The notes: generated by a model not told the origin, from the sequence alone. 64,000 nucleotides of DNA from Bacillus paramycoides (GCF_001884235.1 NZ_MAOI01000112.1:99052-163051), one strand, 5' to 3'; positions 17,999 to 27,573 are shown, numbered from the stretch's first letter. Made by a program: numbers and translations.

Positions 17999-18947
17999 AC
18001 TTCACACACTCTTGGAAATGTTCTTGGAACCACTCTTTATTAATATCTTTTCCGATGAAAACTACTTCACTTACTCGCTCTTCACCCTCTTGCCACTCTC
18101 TATCATACGAAGCAGCAAACAATGTATGTACACCTTGGAAAACAATACGTTTATCTACTCCATCAATTGATAATATTCCTTTGTAACGATATAAATGCTC
18201 TCCTAGTTCTTGAACGACAGCTGACATCCACTCATTAAGTTTTTGTAAATCTAACGGACGTTCTTCACGTAATACAAATGATTTTACGCCTTCTAGATGA
18301 TTATGTTCTTTATGTGGGTAAATTTGTAACGTATCTCTCGTTTTAAACGTTTGTATTTGTAGTAATGATGGAATATCCACCTCACAGTTAGTCGTCGGAA
18401 TTAATTTCGCAGTTGGATTTATTCCTTGAAGTTCATGTAGAAGGTCTTCCTTCTCATTTTCTTCAATTAAATCTAATTTATTAACTAAAACTACATCAGC
18501 AAATGCAATTTGTTCTTTTGCTTCTAGTCCCTTTTCAAAATGTTTATGTATATGGTAACTATCTACCACTGTTACAACGCCGTTAATTTGGTATGCAGAT
18601 TGAATAACTGGATCTAAAAAGAACGTTTGAATAATCGGACCCGGATTTGCAAGACCCGTCGTTTCAATTACTAAGCCATCAAAATCCATTTTCCCCTCTG
18701 CTTTTACATCCAGTAATTGTTTTAAGGCAACGAGTAAATCTTCACGTACAGTACAGCAAAGACAACCGTTTGTCATTTCCATAATTTCTTCTTCAACATT
18801 CATAATTAATTGATTATCTATACCAATTTGCCCTATTTCATTTACAATCACTGCTAATTTCTTACCGTGATCCTCTGATAAAATTCGGTTTAATAATGTC
18901 GTTTTCCCTGATCCAAGAAAACCCGTTAATATTGTTACTGGAATCAT
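17997..18947 (-). CDS. COG0523/CobW-family GTPase, putative zinc metallochaperone (ZagA/YciC-like)
   Basis: 316 residues. P-loop GFLGSGKTT at 9-17, the metal-binding CxCC motif GCLCC at 61-65, a switch region VIETTGLANPGPI (near 110) and the guanine-specificity motif VNKLD (near 155). A CobW C-terminal domain follows from about 215, with YRYKGILSIDG. COG0523 GTPases deliver metal, often zinc, to client proteins in the cytosol. The znuA gene 2 kb away supports a zinc context, but I see no clear Zur box in front of this gene, so it may be a constitutive paralogue. RBS AAGGAGATG. Confidence 0.87.
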   Translation of the reverse strand: MIPVTILTGFLGSGKTTLLNRILSEDHGKKLAVIVNEIGQIGIDNQLIMNVEEEIMEMTNGCLCCTVREDLLVALKQLLDVKAEGKMDFDGLVIETTGLANPGPIIQTFFLDPVIQSAYQINGVVTVVDSYHIHKHFEKGLEAKEQIAFADVVLVNKLDLIEENEKEDLLHELQGINPTAKLIPTTNCEVDIPSLLQIQTFKTRDTLQIYPHKEHNHLEGVKSFVLREERPLDLQKLNEWMSAVVQELGEHLYRYKGILSIDGVDKRIVFQGVHTLFAASYDREWQEGEERVSEVVFIGKDINKEWFQEHFQECVK

Positions 18948-19112
18948 CCCTTACATCTCCTTATTGCTCTATGTTTCTACATTATAGCATATAGAGAAAA
19001 TCGTTTTTGTAGCAAAACATATTTATTGTATGTACAACCGGCTAACTATATAATAGTATTTAGCAAGAAAGCCTTTTCAAAAATATTATTATTCATCAAG
19101 GAGGTACTTATA

Positions 19113-20015
19113 ATGGAACGAGTTCAAATGACCGAAACACTAGAATTTTCTCGTATTATTCAAGGATTTTGGCGTTTAGCAGAATGGAATATGACGAAAC
19201 AAGAATTACTTTCTTTTATTGAAGCTTGTATGGATATGGGAATTACTACTTTTGATCACGCTGATATTTATGGTGGATATACATGTGAAGGATTGTTTGG
19301 AGAAGCGTTACAACTAAAGCCTTCCTTACGCGAAAACATGCAAATCATCACAAAATGTGGAATCGCTCCCCCATCACCGAAATTTCCAGAACGATATGTC
19401 GCTCACTACAATACGAGTGCAGAACATATTATAAAAAGCGCGGAGGATTCATTAAAAAACTTACATATAGATTATATTGATGTACTGCTCATTCATCGTC
19501 CCGATCCATTCATGGATCCAAATGAAGTGGCAGAAGCGTTCTTACGCTTAAAACAAGAAGGAAAAGTTCGTCACTTCGGTGTTTCTAACTTTTTACCTTC
19601 TCAATTTAATATGTTAAGTTCGTATTTAGACTTCCCGCTTATTACAAATCAAATCGAAGTATCTGCGATGCAGCTTGAGCATTTTGAAAAAGGTACTATT
19701 GATTTATGCCAAGAAAAACGAATCAATCCAATGATTTGGTCACCTCTTGCTGGTGGTGAAATCTTTACTGGTCAAACTGAACGTGCTGTACGTTTACGTG
19801 AAACTTTACAAAAAATCGCTACTGAACTAGGCGTTGATAGCATTGATACTGTTATGTATGCATGGTTACTTGCTCATCCAGCAAAAATGATGCCAATTGT
19901 TGGCTCTGGCAAATTAGATCGAGTAAAAACGGCTGCAATGGCAACAAAAGTTAATTTAGATCGCCAACAATGGTTTACAATTTTCGAAAGCTCTAATGGA
20001 CATCCTGTACCCTAA
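19113..20015 (+). CDS. Aldo/keto reductase (YdhF-like)
   Basis: 300 residues, TIM-barrel AKR fold. Tetrad candidates are the Asp and Tyr in FDHADIYGGY (about 48-57), the Lys of ITKCG (near 84) and the His of LLIHRPDP (near 128). The SNFLPSQFN and NQIEVSAMQ strands and the NADP site (IVGSGKLDRV, near 272) complete it. Start is the ATG after AAGGAGG; the frame opens 29 codons upstream without a ribosome site. Physiological carbonyl substrate unknown. Monocistronic. Confidence 0.88.
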   Translation: MERVQMTETLEFSRIIQGFWRLAEWNMTKQELLSFIEACMDMGITTFDHADIYGGYTCEGLFGEALQLKPSLRENMQIITKCGIAPPSPKFPERYVAHYNTSAEHIIKSAEDSLKNLHIDYIDVLLIHRPDPFMDPNEVAEAFLRLKQEGKVRHFGVSNFLPSQFNMLSSYLDFPLITNQIEVSAMQLEHFEKGTIDLCQEKRINPMIWSPLAGGEIFTGQTERAVRLRETLQKIATELGVDSIDTVMYAWLLAHPAKMMPIVGSGKLDRVKTAAMATKVNLDRQQWFTIFESSNGHPVP

Positions 20016-20022
20016 TGCATAC

Positions 20023-20056
20023 AAAAGAAGAGCTGTTACTTTACAGCTCTTCTTTT
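20023..20056. terminator. Bidirectional terminator between AKR and GNAT genes
   Basis: AAGAAGAGCTG / CAGCTCTTCTT stem with flanking A and T runs; it overlaps the last codons of the convergent acetyltransferase gene (KEEL). Confidence 0.85.
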
Positions 20057-20625
20057 TCATATGTATTTCTCGTCATAGCGAACACACACATATCCCTTAA
20101 TCCATTTCCCTCTACCGCAACACTCGCACTTTCTAAAATACCCTCTAATTTAAAGCCTAATTTCTCAGGTATCGCTCTACTCTTCTTATTTAGAGAATCG
20201 CATCGAATTTCTACGCGGTTTGCTTTCAGTTCAGCAAAAGCGTAATCCGTTATACCTGTTGCAGCCTCTACCATATAGCCCTTTCCACTAAACCTTGAAT
20301 CAATCCAATACCCGATTTCAAATTGAGGTATATCCCAATTAATACGATGTAATCCGGCAGATGCAATAAATTCACCTGTTTCTTTCGAAAACACTAGTAA
20401 TCTCAAATCCTCACGCTGCAAAAATTGAATATGCGATTTTCTAATACTCTCTTCTATTTCTTCCTCTGTTTGTTCTTTTTGTGCAAAAACCATCCAAGGC
20501 TTTAATTCTTTCATTGAAGCTTGAATCGCTTCATATACAACCTTACCATCACCTGGTTTTGGCATTCGAATAAAAAGCCTTTCAGTATTAAATTCAGTAG
20601 GAAAATCGAATAATAACGGATTCAA
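20041..20625 (-). CDS. RimJ/RimL-type GNAT acetyltransferase
   Basis: 194 residues. Typical RimJ/RimL order: TERLFIRMPKPGD (about 15-27), EIGYWIDSRFSGKGYMVEA (about 103-121, with the acetyl-CoA-binding SRFSGKGY), NRVEIRCDSLNKKSRAIPEKLGFKLEG (about 135-161). Acts on protein N-termini, amino acids or antibiotics; target unknown. A TTG start eight bases after AAGGAG is preferred; the GTG three codons upstream overlaps that site. Confidence 0.82.
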   Translation of the reverse strand: MNPLLFDFPTEFNTERLFIRMPKPGDGKVVYEAIQASMKELKPWMVFAQKEQTEEEIEESIRKSHIQFLQREDLRLLVFSKETGEFIASAGLHRINWDIPQFEIGYWIDSRFSGKGYMVEAATGITDYAFAELKANRVEIRCDSLNKKSRAIPEKLGFKLEGILESASVAVEGNGLRDMCVFAMTRNTYEKEEL

Positions 20626-20700
20626 TATAACCACTCCTTATAATTCTTTTATATATAATAATATCCATCTCAAGTTATACAGTAAAGAAATTTCTGAATT

Positions 20701-22167
20701 TTATACATTTTCCTCATTCACATCAACCGCCACACGAATTCCAGATTCAATCGCACCTTGAATCCATCCGTGATATAGTGTTGTATGGTCTCCAGCGAAA
20801 TATATTCTCCCCTCAGGTTTTACAATGGCTGGTTGTAATTCAGATTCTTGACCAGCTTGAAAAAGTGCAAACCCTCCCAGTGCATATGGATCTAATGTCC
20901 AACTTTTTGATATTCCAGACATGAACTCATCATATACTTGCCCACCTAATATTGTTGCTAAATTTTGTAGTGTGTAATAGATGCGATCACCTTTTGATAA
21001 ACCATCCCATAGCAATGCATCGTATGACCACGTATAACTCCCAAGCATTATGGCTGGTCCTTTTGAACCGATGCCGTGACTTGGGTAATAGGCATAACGA
21101 ATAGGAAGATCTGTTATAATTCTCCCCCCTAATTGCCCTTGGTCCTCCCAAAAACGACTTTTAAACTGAATTCCTATTTTTGTAGCTGGCATATAATGTA
21201 ATTCACGAATTGCTTTCCATTTCGCATGAGATATAGAATCAAATGGATCTATTTCCACAAATCGCATTGTTGAAAAAGGGATTGTAACAATAACTATATC
21301 ACCTGTTATGCTACTATATTCAAAAGTTTCCTCATTCCGATAGTAAGCTGTCACACCATTAGCTTGTTGATGTAGTTTCATTAATTTTTGGTTATATATA
21401 ATATTTTCTTCTAATTGTGGTAAAAATGACTTTGGTAATCTATCGTTCCCATCTATTATTTCGCAAAATCCGCTTTCCTCTTGCATAATGTATAAAAAAC
21501 GTAATGTCTCAATGAATGACCTTTCCAAAAAACCTTCTAAGTCTAGTAGAACTCCTATCATTTCAATCGTTACCGGTGAAAAATACGTATTATATTGATA
21601 AGGATGATACTTTAAAAACTGCCCTGTAGAGTACTTCCCAAAATCCTTTTCTACAACGTCCCAATTTTTCTCTGGGTTTCTTTTAATAAAATTTATAATT
21701 GGCTGAACTGCTAACAATAATAATTCCTCAGAAGTTTTCCCTTCTTCATTCATCTCAACAGGATACCTTAAAATACTCGGGTCTTTTTCGTATTGTTTCA
21801 ATGTCGTTTTCCGGCCATTGACATAAATAATATCTGTTTCATTTCTATTAATAAAAGGACTCACCTGTAGCCCAAACTTTCTTATATATGCCATCGTTAA
21901 TGTATGCGAATACGGAATTCTCATCGCCCCAACATCTAAGTATAATCCGGTATCTTCCATTCTGACTGTCTCAATTCGGCCTCCTACACGATTATTCGCT
22001 TCAAAAATCTTTACTTGATGCCCTGCGTCCTTCAGTAAAGATGCCGAAACTAATCCAGCCATACCGGCCCCAACTATAATAATTTGTTTCGGACGTGTTG
22101 TCTTTTGCAATCCCTTCTCTATTATCTTTACATCCGCCTGTATATCAAACATTATATCTTTTTGCAC
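20701..22167 (-). CDS. Flavin-dependent amine/L-amino-acid oxidase
   Basis: 488 residues. FAD-binding dinucleotide fold with VGAGMAGLVSASLL at 32-45, then KIFEANNRVGGRI (about 52-65, the GG-R doublet), LDVGAMRIP (about 77-85) and the C-terminal YFAGDHTTLYHGWIQGAIESGIRVA (about 452-476) that closes the flavin site. The WIQGA end resembles bacterial L-amino-acid oxidases. Oxidises an amine or amino acid with release of ammonia and peroxide; the substrate is not readable. No signal peptide. Starts with GTG behind AAGGGGTGGG. Confidence 0.87.
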   Translation of the reverse strand: MQKDIMFDIQADVKIIEKGLQKTTRPKQIIIVGAGMAGLVSASLLKDAGHQVKIFEANNRVGGRIETVRMEDTGLYLDVGAMRIPYSHTLTMAYIRKFGLQVSPFINRNETDIIYVNGRKTTLKQYEKDPSILRYPVEMNEEGKTSEELLLLAVQPIINFIKRNPEKNWDVVEKDFGKYSTGQFLKYHPYQYNTYFSPVTIEMIGVLLDLEGFLERSFIETLRFLYIMQEESGFCEIIDGNDRLPKSFLPQLEENIIYNQKLMKLHQQANGVTAYYRNEETFEYSSITGDIVIVTIPFSTMRFVEIDPFDSISHAKWKAIRELHYMPATKIGIQFKSRFWEDQGQLGGRIITDLPIRYAYYPSHGIGSKGPAIMLGSYTWSYDALLWDGLSKGDRIYYTLQNLATILGGQVYDEFMSGISKSWTLDPYALGGFALFQAGQESELQPAIVKPEGRIYFAGDHTTLYHGWIQGAIESGIRVAVDVNEENV

Positions 22168-22350
22168 AATCCCACCCCTTAATTCATAAAATGTGCATTA
22201 GTGGTTTAGTGCATTTTATTCATAAATCCCCTTAAACATAACACCATATCAATTTGAAGATTCACTAAAAATACATATGGTGTAGCTCTCCCCCTTCTAC
22301 GTGCTTCATACAATATATATATAGTAACTGTAGGGAAAGGGTGAATACAC

Positions 22351-22542
22351 ATGAAACGTACTTACGACTATCACGCAACAAAAAAACATTTAGAATTAAA
22401 GAAAGAGCAGCTTTGTAAAAAACTTACTAGCGTTAAACTTACTGAAGAAGAACGCAAGCAAATATATCTAGAAATTGATAACTACGAATATATTTTAAAC
22501 TTAGTCGAAATGAATCATTATGAACGAGGGTTTTCTCGTTAA
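22351..22542 (+). CDS. Small conserved protein, unknown function
   Basis: 63 residues, highly charged, predicted as two helices (about 8-30 and 34-58) with a central KLTEEER turn; begins MKRTYDYHATKKHLELKKEQL. RBS AAAGGGTG eight bases before ATG, and a terminator directly after the stop, so it is a genuine gene. No domain recognised. Confidence 0.72.
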   Translation: MKRTYDYHATKKHLELKKEQLCKKLTSVKLTEEERKQIYLEIDNYEYILNLVEMNHYERGFSR

Positions 22543-22574
22543 AAGCGGATAAAATATTATCCGCTTTTCCTTTT
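22541..22574 (+). terminator. Rho-independent terminator
   Basis: AAAAGCGGATAA / TTATCCGCTTTT around a four-base loop, overlapping the stop codon of the 63-residue protein gene. Confidence 0.85.
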
Positions 22575-22646
22575 GAGCATTTCATTACGCATTTTTCGTA
22601 AGTAAATATATAATAGGATGTACATTAAGATTGAGAGGTATATTCT

Positions 22647-23648
22647 ATGATCAAATTAAGTGTATTAGACCAATCACCTATTTCAGATGGTAGCACAGCG
22701 GTTGAAGCTTTTTCACATACAGTTACGCTTGCACAAGAAGTTGAAAAACTCGGATTTACACGTTTTTGGGTATCCGAGCACCATAATTCTGTAAGCTTAG
22801 CTGGTTCAAGTCCAGAAATACTCATTTCTCATATTGCAGCGAAAACGAATCGTATTAGAGTTGGTTCTGGCGGTGTTATGTTGCCACATTATAGTTCATA
22901 TAAAGTCGCCGAGAATTTCCGCGTTTTAGAAGCACTTTATCCAAACCGCATCGACCTTGGTATTGGTAGAGCACCTGGTGGTATGCCGATAGCAACTCGT
23001 GCATTACAAGAAGGAAAAATGGTCTCACTTGATCAATACCCGGAACAAATTGCAGATGTTGCAATGTACTTACATGATAAAGTACCTGAAAACCATCACT
23101 ATGCAAACTTAAAAGCTACTCCTATAATCCCAACATCAGCTGAAATGTGGATGCTCGGTTCTAGTGGAGAGAGTGCTAACATTGCGGCGCACAATGGAGC
23201 TTCTTTTGCATTTGCACAATTTATTAATGGCTTCGGAGGTCCAGAAGTTATGAGGGCTTACCAGGAACAATTCCAGCCTTCATTTTTAGGGGATAAACCA
23301 AAATCAATCGTCGCTATTTTTGTAATATGTGCCGAAACAAACGAAGAAGCAGAAAAAATTGCTTCTAGTTTAGATTTATCAATCTTATTACTAGAACAAG
23401 GAAAACGGACTACTGGTACTCCGTCTATCGAAACTGCTCAAAATTATTCGTATAGTGCTTATGACCTATTCCGCATTAAAGAAAATCGCCAACGTATGAT
23501 CGTCGGTGACCCATCATCTGTGAAAGAAAAAATATTAAACTTAAGCAAAGCATACAATACCGAAGAATTTATGATTGTCACAATCACACATCAATTTGAA
23601 GACAAATTAAACTCTTATCGCTTATTGGCTGACGCTTTTAATTTATAA
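22647..23648 (+). CDS. LLM-class flavin-dependent oxidoreductase (luciferase-like)
   Basis: 333 residues. Starts MIKLSVLDQSPISDG, with RFWVSEHHN (about 39-47), SPEILISHIAAKTNRIRVGSGGVMLPH (about 54-80), DLGIGRAPGG (about 110-119) and WMLGSSGESANIAA (about 168-181), all standard in the YvbT/YceB-like group of bacterial-luciferase-fold monooxygenases that use FMNH2. Substrate unknown. RBS GAGAGG. Ends in a shared terminator with the convergent hydrolase gene. Confidence 0.88.
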   Translation: MIKLSVLDQSPISDGSTAVEAFSHTVTLAQEVEKLGFTRFWVSEHHNSVSLAGSSPEILISHIAAKTNRIRVGSGGVMLPHYSSYKVAENFRVLEALYPNRIDLGIGRAPGGMPIATRALQEGKMVSLDQYPEQIADVAMYLHDKVPENHHYANLKATPIIPTSAEMWMLGSSGESANIAAHNGASFAFAQFINGFGGPEVMRAYQEQFQPSFLGDKPKSIVAIFVICAETNEEAEKIASSLDLSILLLEQGKRTTGTPSIETAQNYSYSAYDLFRIKENRQRMIVGDPSSVKEKILNLSKAYNTEEFMIVTITHQFEDKLNSYRLLADAFNL

Positions 23649-23653
23649 TTTCA

Positions 23654-23690
23654 AAAGGGAGATACATCACATATGATGTATCTCCCTTTC
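23654..23690. terminator. Bidirectional terminator
   Basis: Perfect 16-bp stem AAAGGGAGATACATCA / TGATGTATCTCCCTTT around CATA, between convergent genes. Confidence 0.9.
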
Positions 23691-23693
23691 TTA

Positions 23694-24638
23694 CTACATA
23701 TTGTTTTTGCTTCCTATATATTCAATAGCTTCTTTTAATAACTCATCAAAATTATTAGGATAATCATGTTTTAAGTTAGGCACAACTTTATACTTATGTT
23801 CTATATCTTTATCCTTTAATAACTGTACAAATTGCTGCGTGACTTCATAACAATCTTCATCTTGATCGCCACATATTATATATCCCTTTATACCTTTATC
23901 CTGTAACATCCCCAGCAACTCATTCCATTCTTCAATCTCTGGAAGCCACGGTGCCATAAAAATAAAACCATCCACATTTATATCTTTTTGTAAAATAGTA
24001 TATAAAGCCACTCTTGCTCCAGCAGAAAAACCACCAATTACTACATTTTCTACTGTATGATTTTCTATAAACTTATCGTAATGCTCTTTTAATTCTTCTT
24101 TCCCTCTATCTATATCATCCCAAACAAACCCATCTGAAAACTGAATTTGCGAAGACTGTGGTAAAGCTAACGTATAATCTTGTGTCAAAACTGATTTCCA
24201 ATATGGTTCTATTATTTGTATATTTTCTTGATCACCATGCATTGTAAGTAGTAGATTTCCCTTTTTCTTGCTGTAAATATATTTCACGTCTGCTCGTACT
24301 GTTTTCTTTGCTAATTCTTCTCTTTCTTTACATAATTGAACCATTTTATGAAACTCTTCAAATTTATGTAGTGGTTTTAAATCGTCGTCGGAGATTAAAT
24401 ACTCATTTCCATACCAAAATCCATTGTCCATAATAGCTTCCTTCATTAAATGTAACGCTTCTTCTTCAAGTCCTGCTGCACTTGCAAGCGCATATTTAAA
24501 ATTATATATTTGTGCCTCATTCCCCACTACACCTTTAGCATGTTCCATTATATAAGTGTACGCTTCAAAACTTCCTTTATTTGCATAACAATCTAACGTT
24601 TCATTTAACAACTTAATATACGTCATGTTATTTTTCAT
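23694..24638 (-). CDS. Alpha/beta hydrolase with N-terminal helical (TPR-like) region
   Basis: 314 residues. The first ~110 residues are helical and repeat-like (LLNETLDCYANKGSFEAYTYIMEHA, then AAGLEEEALHLMKEAI). The remainder is an alpha/beta hydrolase: LLLTMHGDQEN, nucleophile elbow GGFSAGAR (near 200-207), acid turn ICGDQDEDC, and a final His in LKHDYPNN (near 294). Resembles dienelactone-hydrolase/esterase-like proteins; the substrate is unknown. RBS GGGGGAA. Monocistronic. Confidence 0.8.
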   Translation of the reverse strand: MKNNMTYIKLLNETLDCYANKGSFEAYTYIMEHAKGVVGNEAQIYNFKYALASAAGLEEEALHLMKEAIMDNGFWYGNEYLISDDDLKPLHKFEEFHKMVQLCKEREELAKKTVRADVKYIYSKKKGNLLLTMHGDQENIQIIEPYWKSVLTQDYTLALPQSSQIQFSDGFVWDDIDRGKEELKEHYDKFIENHTVENVVIGGFSAGARVALYTILQKDINVDGFIFMAPWLPEIEEWNELLGMLQDKGIKGYIICGDQDEDCYEVTQQFVQLLKDKDIEHKYKVVPNLKHDYPNNFDELLKEAIEYIGSKNNM

Positions 24639-24843
24639 ATTGTAGTTCCCCCGTAACCTTTTTACTTATTTCTCGAACTATTAAACCATTCTGTGGTCAC
24701 GGTGTATTCTATAACTTAACAATAGCCGATTCTCAGAATGATATTTACTAACTAATGTATGTATACGCATAATACATCGCTTCTTTCTATCTACTAGTTT
24801 TAGTATAAAGTTAAATAGACTGAAAAATCAATATTTTAATAAC

Positions 24844-24878
24844 CAAAAAAAAGACAACAATATATTTATTGTTGTTTG
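24844..24878 (-). terminator. Terminator after the 24887 gene
   Basis: Minus-strand CAACAATA / TATTGTTG followed by CTTTTTTTT. Confidence 0.75.
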
Positions 24879-24886
24879 CATCACAT

Positions 24887-25342
24887 CTACCTACTATTCT
24901 TTTTTTTCTTATCTGGTTTACTTGAAACTAAATAATGTTTTTCTGAAATATATAAGTTTCTTTTTAATATACGATTTAAGTAAGGTCCTAGTTTCATTCC
25001 GCATACGAGGCGATCTTCGCTATTTTCAACAATTGGGAACATTTCTTTTTCAGTTACATATTGATCTACTGCCTTTTGTACGACATCAATTTCTTTAACT
25101 AGTTTTAAATTTTCTTCTGTATGTTCAAATACTTCAAGCGTTTCCTTCGTAATAAGAAAAAGATTTGTTGGAAATGCAGGTAAATAGGGCTTTAACAAAT
25201 CATAATTTACAGTGTAATCATCATTTACTAAGACTGTATAAACGATATTAGCATTCGTTTCTAGAAACTTAGCCATCGCTTGCTCTAATTCGTCTTTCGT
25301 AATTTCCCTCTCTTCTTTTCCAGTTCTGAAAAAGCGAAACAT
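24887..25342 (-). CDS. Uncharacterised cytosolic protein
   Basis: 151 residues, no signal or membrane segment. Begins MFRFFRTGKEEREITKDELEQAM and ends in a basic KPDKKKKNSR tail; a middle hydrophobic strand (NLFLITKETLEVFEH) and the C-terminal GPYLNRILKRNLYISEKHYLV look conserved in kind with Bacillus-only families, but I cannot name one. RBS AAGGAGG. Single gene with its own terminator. Confidence 0.65.
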   Translation of the reverse strand: MFRFFRTGKEEREITKDELEQAMAKFLETNANIVYTVLVNDDYTVNYDLLKPYLPAFPTNLFLITKETLEVFEHTEENLKLVKEIDVVQKAVDQYVTEKEMFPIVENSEDRLVCGMKLGPYLNRILKRNLYISEKHYLVSSKPDKKKKNSR

Positions 25343-25395
25343 CGCATCGCCTCCTTTTCACTATATTATAGCATAAAAGAAAACTGAAAAATTAT

Positions 25396-25436
25396 AAAAA
25401 ACTCTATTGAAAGAATTTTTCAATAGAGTTTTTTAA
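25396..25436 (-). terminator. Terminator after dps
   Basis: AAAAACTCTATTGAAA / TTTCAATAGAGTTTTT with a short loop between dps and the next gene. Confidence 0.85.
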
Positions 25437-25444
25437 TCCATTTT

Positions 25445-25888
25445 TTATTTTAAGAATGCACTTAACATCCATACATGTTGTTCTAATGTCGTATGAATTG
25501 CTAATAACATATCAGCCGATGTTTCATCACCAGCTTCATCAGCTACTTCCATACCTTCTTTTAACTCTTGAATAAGTGCAGAAAAATCGTTTACTAAAGC
25601 TTGTACCATTTCTTCTGCAGACTCCTTGCTTGTTCCTTCGCTCACAGTTGAAGTTGCTAGATACTCTTTCATTGTCGCTAACGGTTTTCCTTCTAACGCT
25701 AAAATACGTTCTGCTAACTCATCAATATATGTTCCAGCCTCATTATAAAATTCTTCAAATTTCTCATGTAATGTAAAGAAGTGTGGTCCTGTCACATACC
25801 AATGATAATTATGCAATTTCACATATAACACATTCCAGTTTGCTACCTGCTTGTTTAATACTTCAACAACATTTGTTTTCGTACTCAT
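25445..25888 (-). CDS. dps: Dps-family ferroxidase / miniferritin (Dlp-2-like)
   Basis: 147 residues, essentially the B. anthracis Dlp-2 type. The inter-subunit ferroxidase ligands are visible in [25 protein letters not shown] (His near 29 and 41) and in [10 protein letters not shown] (Asp 56, Glu 60). The dodecamer oxidises Fe2+ with peroxide, stores iron and protects DNA. Start [14 protein letters not shown] follows GAGGAG. The promoter contains a PerR-like box, which would give peroxide induction as for mrgA in B. subtilis. Confidence 0.94.
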   Translation of the reverse strand: MSTKTNVVEVLNKQVANWNVLYVKLHNYHWYVTGPHFFTLHEKFEEFYNEAGTYIDELAERILALEGKPLATMKEYLATSTVSEGTSKESAEEMVQALVNDFSALIQELKEGMEVADEAGDETSADMLLAIHTTLEQHVWMLSAFLK

Positions 25889-25909
25889 ACAATCCACTCC
25901 TCTTATCAT

Positions 25910-25938
25910 TTTATAATTATTATCTTTTAATAATTCAA
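25910..25938 (-). promoter_or_regulatory. Sigma-A promoter of dps
   Basis: On the minus strand, TTGAAT, 17-bp spacer, TATAAA, followed by the dps start 22 bp downstream. Confidence 0.65.
25911..25925. promoter_or_regulatory. PerR box overlapping the dps -10 element
   Basis: TTATAATTATTATCT matches 13 of 15 positions of the PerR/Fur-family consensus (TTATAATNATTATAA). Its place over the -10 region is right for repression. Confidence 0.65.
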
Positions 25939-26129
25939 TTACATTCTACCATACATTTCCTATTCTCTCGAGTGAACAGCTTATATGTAACAAAGTTTTA
26001 ACACCTTTAATATTTCCCTAATATCATATAATTCATGTATTCTTTCAACTACTTCATATGTCTAATCGTCCAAGCTTACACATATGCATAGTAGTAAGTC
26101 AAGCTCATCATAGAAGAAAGAGGGATAAC

Positions 26130-27170
26130 ATGGACAATCAACAATGGCAAGTAGCAAAGAAAGTCGCTGCTACTTATATCGGAACTGTCGTTGGAGCTGG
26201 ATTTGCTACTGGGCGAGAAATTGTTGAATTTTTTACAGTTAACGGATTGTACGGGACAATTGGCATATGTATAAGTGGATTTTTTTTTATTTGGCTCGGC
26301 ACTAAGATGATGTTACTCTCATCACAAATCGGGGCATTTTCAGCTCAAGAATTCAACAAATACTTATTTGGGGATGTATTTGGAAATGTCGTAAACACAT
26401 TATTATTACTCGTATTATTTGGTGTAACGAGCGTTATGTTATCAGGAGCCGGAGCAGTATTTGAAGAACAACTCCGCCTTCCGAGACAACTTGGCATTTT
26501 CATCACAGTCATCGCCTGTCTCATTATTGGGAGCCGAGGATTACAAGGTGTTTTTGAAGTAAATACGCTCGTTGTACCTATTATGATGATCTTTATTATC
26601 GGACTCGCCATTACAACTTTTATTCATGATTCAACTCCTATTAGTAACACCGTTCCTACAGAAAGTTGGAATATGAAATGGATTACTAGCCCAATTACAT
26701 ATGTCGCATTAAATCTTTCTCTCGCCCAAAGTGTTCTCGTTCCATTGGCCAGTGAAGTAAAAGATCGAAAAGCTATTTTATGGGGTGGTATTTTAGGAGG
26801 CGCGGGGCTTTGCTTTATTTTATTATGTAGCCACTTAGCAATATTATCAGTTGAACAATTTTATCAATACAACATCCCAATGGCTGAAGTTGTAAGAAGG
26901 TTTAATGCAACTTTCCACTTTTTCTTTGTTCTTATCATTTTTGGTGAAGTGTTCACAACATTAGTTGGGAATATATTCGGAATGACAAAACAAATGCAAT
27001 CCATTACCGGATGGAAAAGTAACCATATTATTTACTTCATATTACTAATTAGTTATTGCTTTAGTTACATCGGTTATAGTGAGCTTCTTCATATTTTATA
27101 TCCTATTATCGGTTGGGTGAGCATCATTCTACTACCGATTATTGCTTGTAAACAACTTCAAAAAACATGA
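26130..27170 (+). CDS. YkvI-like membrane transporter
   Basis: 346 residues with about ten membrane helices. Starts at MDNQQWQVAKKVAATYIGTVVGAGFATGREIVEFF, where GTVVGAGFATGREI is the first-helix signature of YkvI-type proteins, distant relatives of the amino acid/polyamine/sodium-coupled transporters. The start follows AGAGGG; a longer frame has no ribosome site. Substrate unknown. Ends in a strong terminator. Confidence 0.8.
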   Translation: MDNQQWQVAKKVAATYIGTVVGAGFATGREIVEFFTVNGLYGTIGICISGFFFIWLGTKMMLLSSQIGAFSAQEFNKYLFGDVFGNVVNTLLLLVLFGVTSVMLSGAGAVFEEQLRLPRQLGIFITVIACLIIGSRGLQGVFEVNTLVVPIMMIFIIGLAITTFIHDSTPISNTVPTESWNMKWITSPITYVALNLSLAQSVLVPLASEVKDRKAILWGGILGGAGLCFILLCSHLAILSVEQFYQYNIPMAEVVRRFNATFHFFFVLIIFGEVFTTLVGNIFGMTKQMQSITGWKSNHIIYFILLISYCFSYIGYSELLHILYPIIGWVSIILLPIIACKQLQKT

Positions 27171-27202
27171 AAAAGCATCCGTGTATACGGATGCTTTTTC
27201 AT
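27170..27202. terminator. Bidirectional terminator
   Basis: GAAAAAGCATCCGT / ACGGATGCTTTTTC around GTAT between convergent genes. Confidence 0.9.
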
Positions 27203-27204
27203 GT

Positions 27205-27573
27205 TCATTCACAGTCTTCACATACTTCCCAGTATGGCCCCATCTCCACTGCAAGGTATGGCTTTAATTGCAATCGAATCATTCGACTTGGCATGCGTTC
27301 TAAAACGAATTGAATGCCATCTTCCTCTTCGTCTAACTCAACTTTCGAAATAGCAATTCTTTGCATAGTAGTAATGGGGCTTCCATCTTTATATAAAGTG
27401 ATTTTCACCTCATCATATTCATTAAAATACAATTCAACACTCATTTGTTTTTTTAACATTTCATCAACAATTTCATATTTATCATTTTGTTCCTGGATTA
27501 TATATTTCCAGCCGTCTCTTCCCGCTTCTAGTGGAGCAACTTGAAATAATGTCACCAAATCCTCGTATAGCAT
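27205..27573 (-). CDS. Uncharacterised acidic protein
   Basis: 122 residues, acidic, no signal peptide. Begins MLYEDLVTLFQVAPLEAGRDGWKYI; several beta strands are likely (VELYFNEYDEVKITLYKDGSPI; IQFVLERMPSRMIRLQLKPYLAVE) and it ends with a Cys pair (WEVCEDCE). RBS GAGGGG. Family not recognised. Confidence 0.65.
   Translation of the reverse strand: MLYEDLVTLFQVAPLEAGRDGWKYIIQEQNDKYEIVDEMLKKQMSVELYFNEYDEVKITLYKDGSPITTMQRIAISKVELDEEEDGIQFVLERMPSRMIRLQLKPYLAVEMGPYWEVCEDCE

Noticed and set aside
22241-22283. Inverted repeat ACACCATAT / ATATGGTGT upstream of the 63-residue gene
   Set aside because: Nine-base arms with a 25-base gap; possible operator, but no regulator or second copy supports it.
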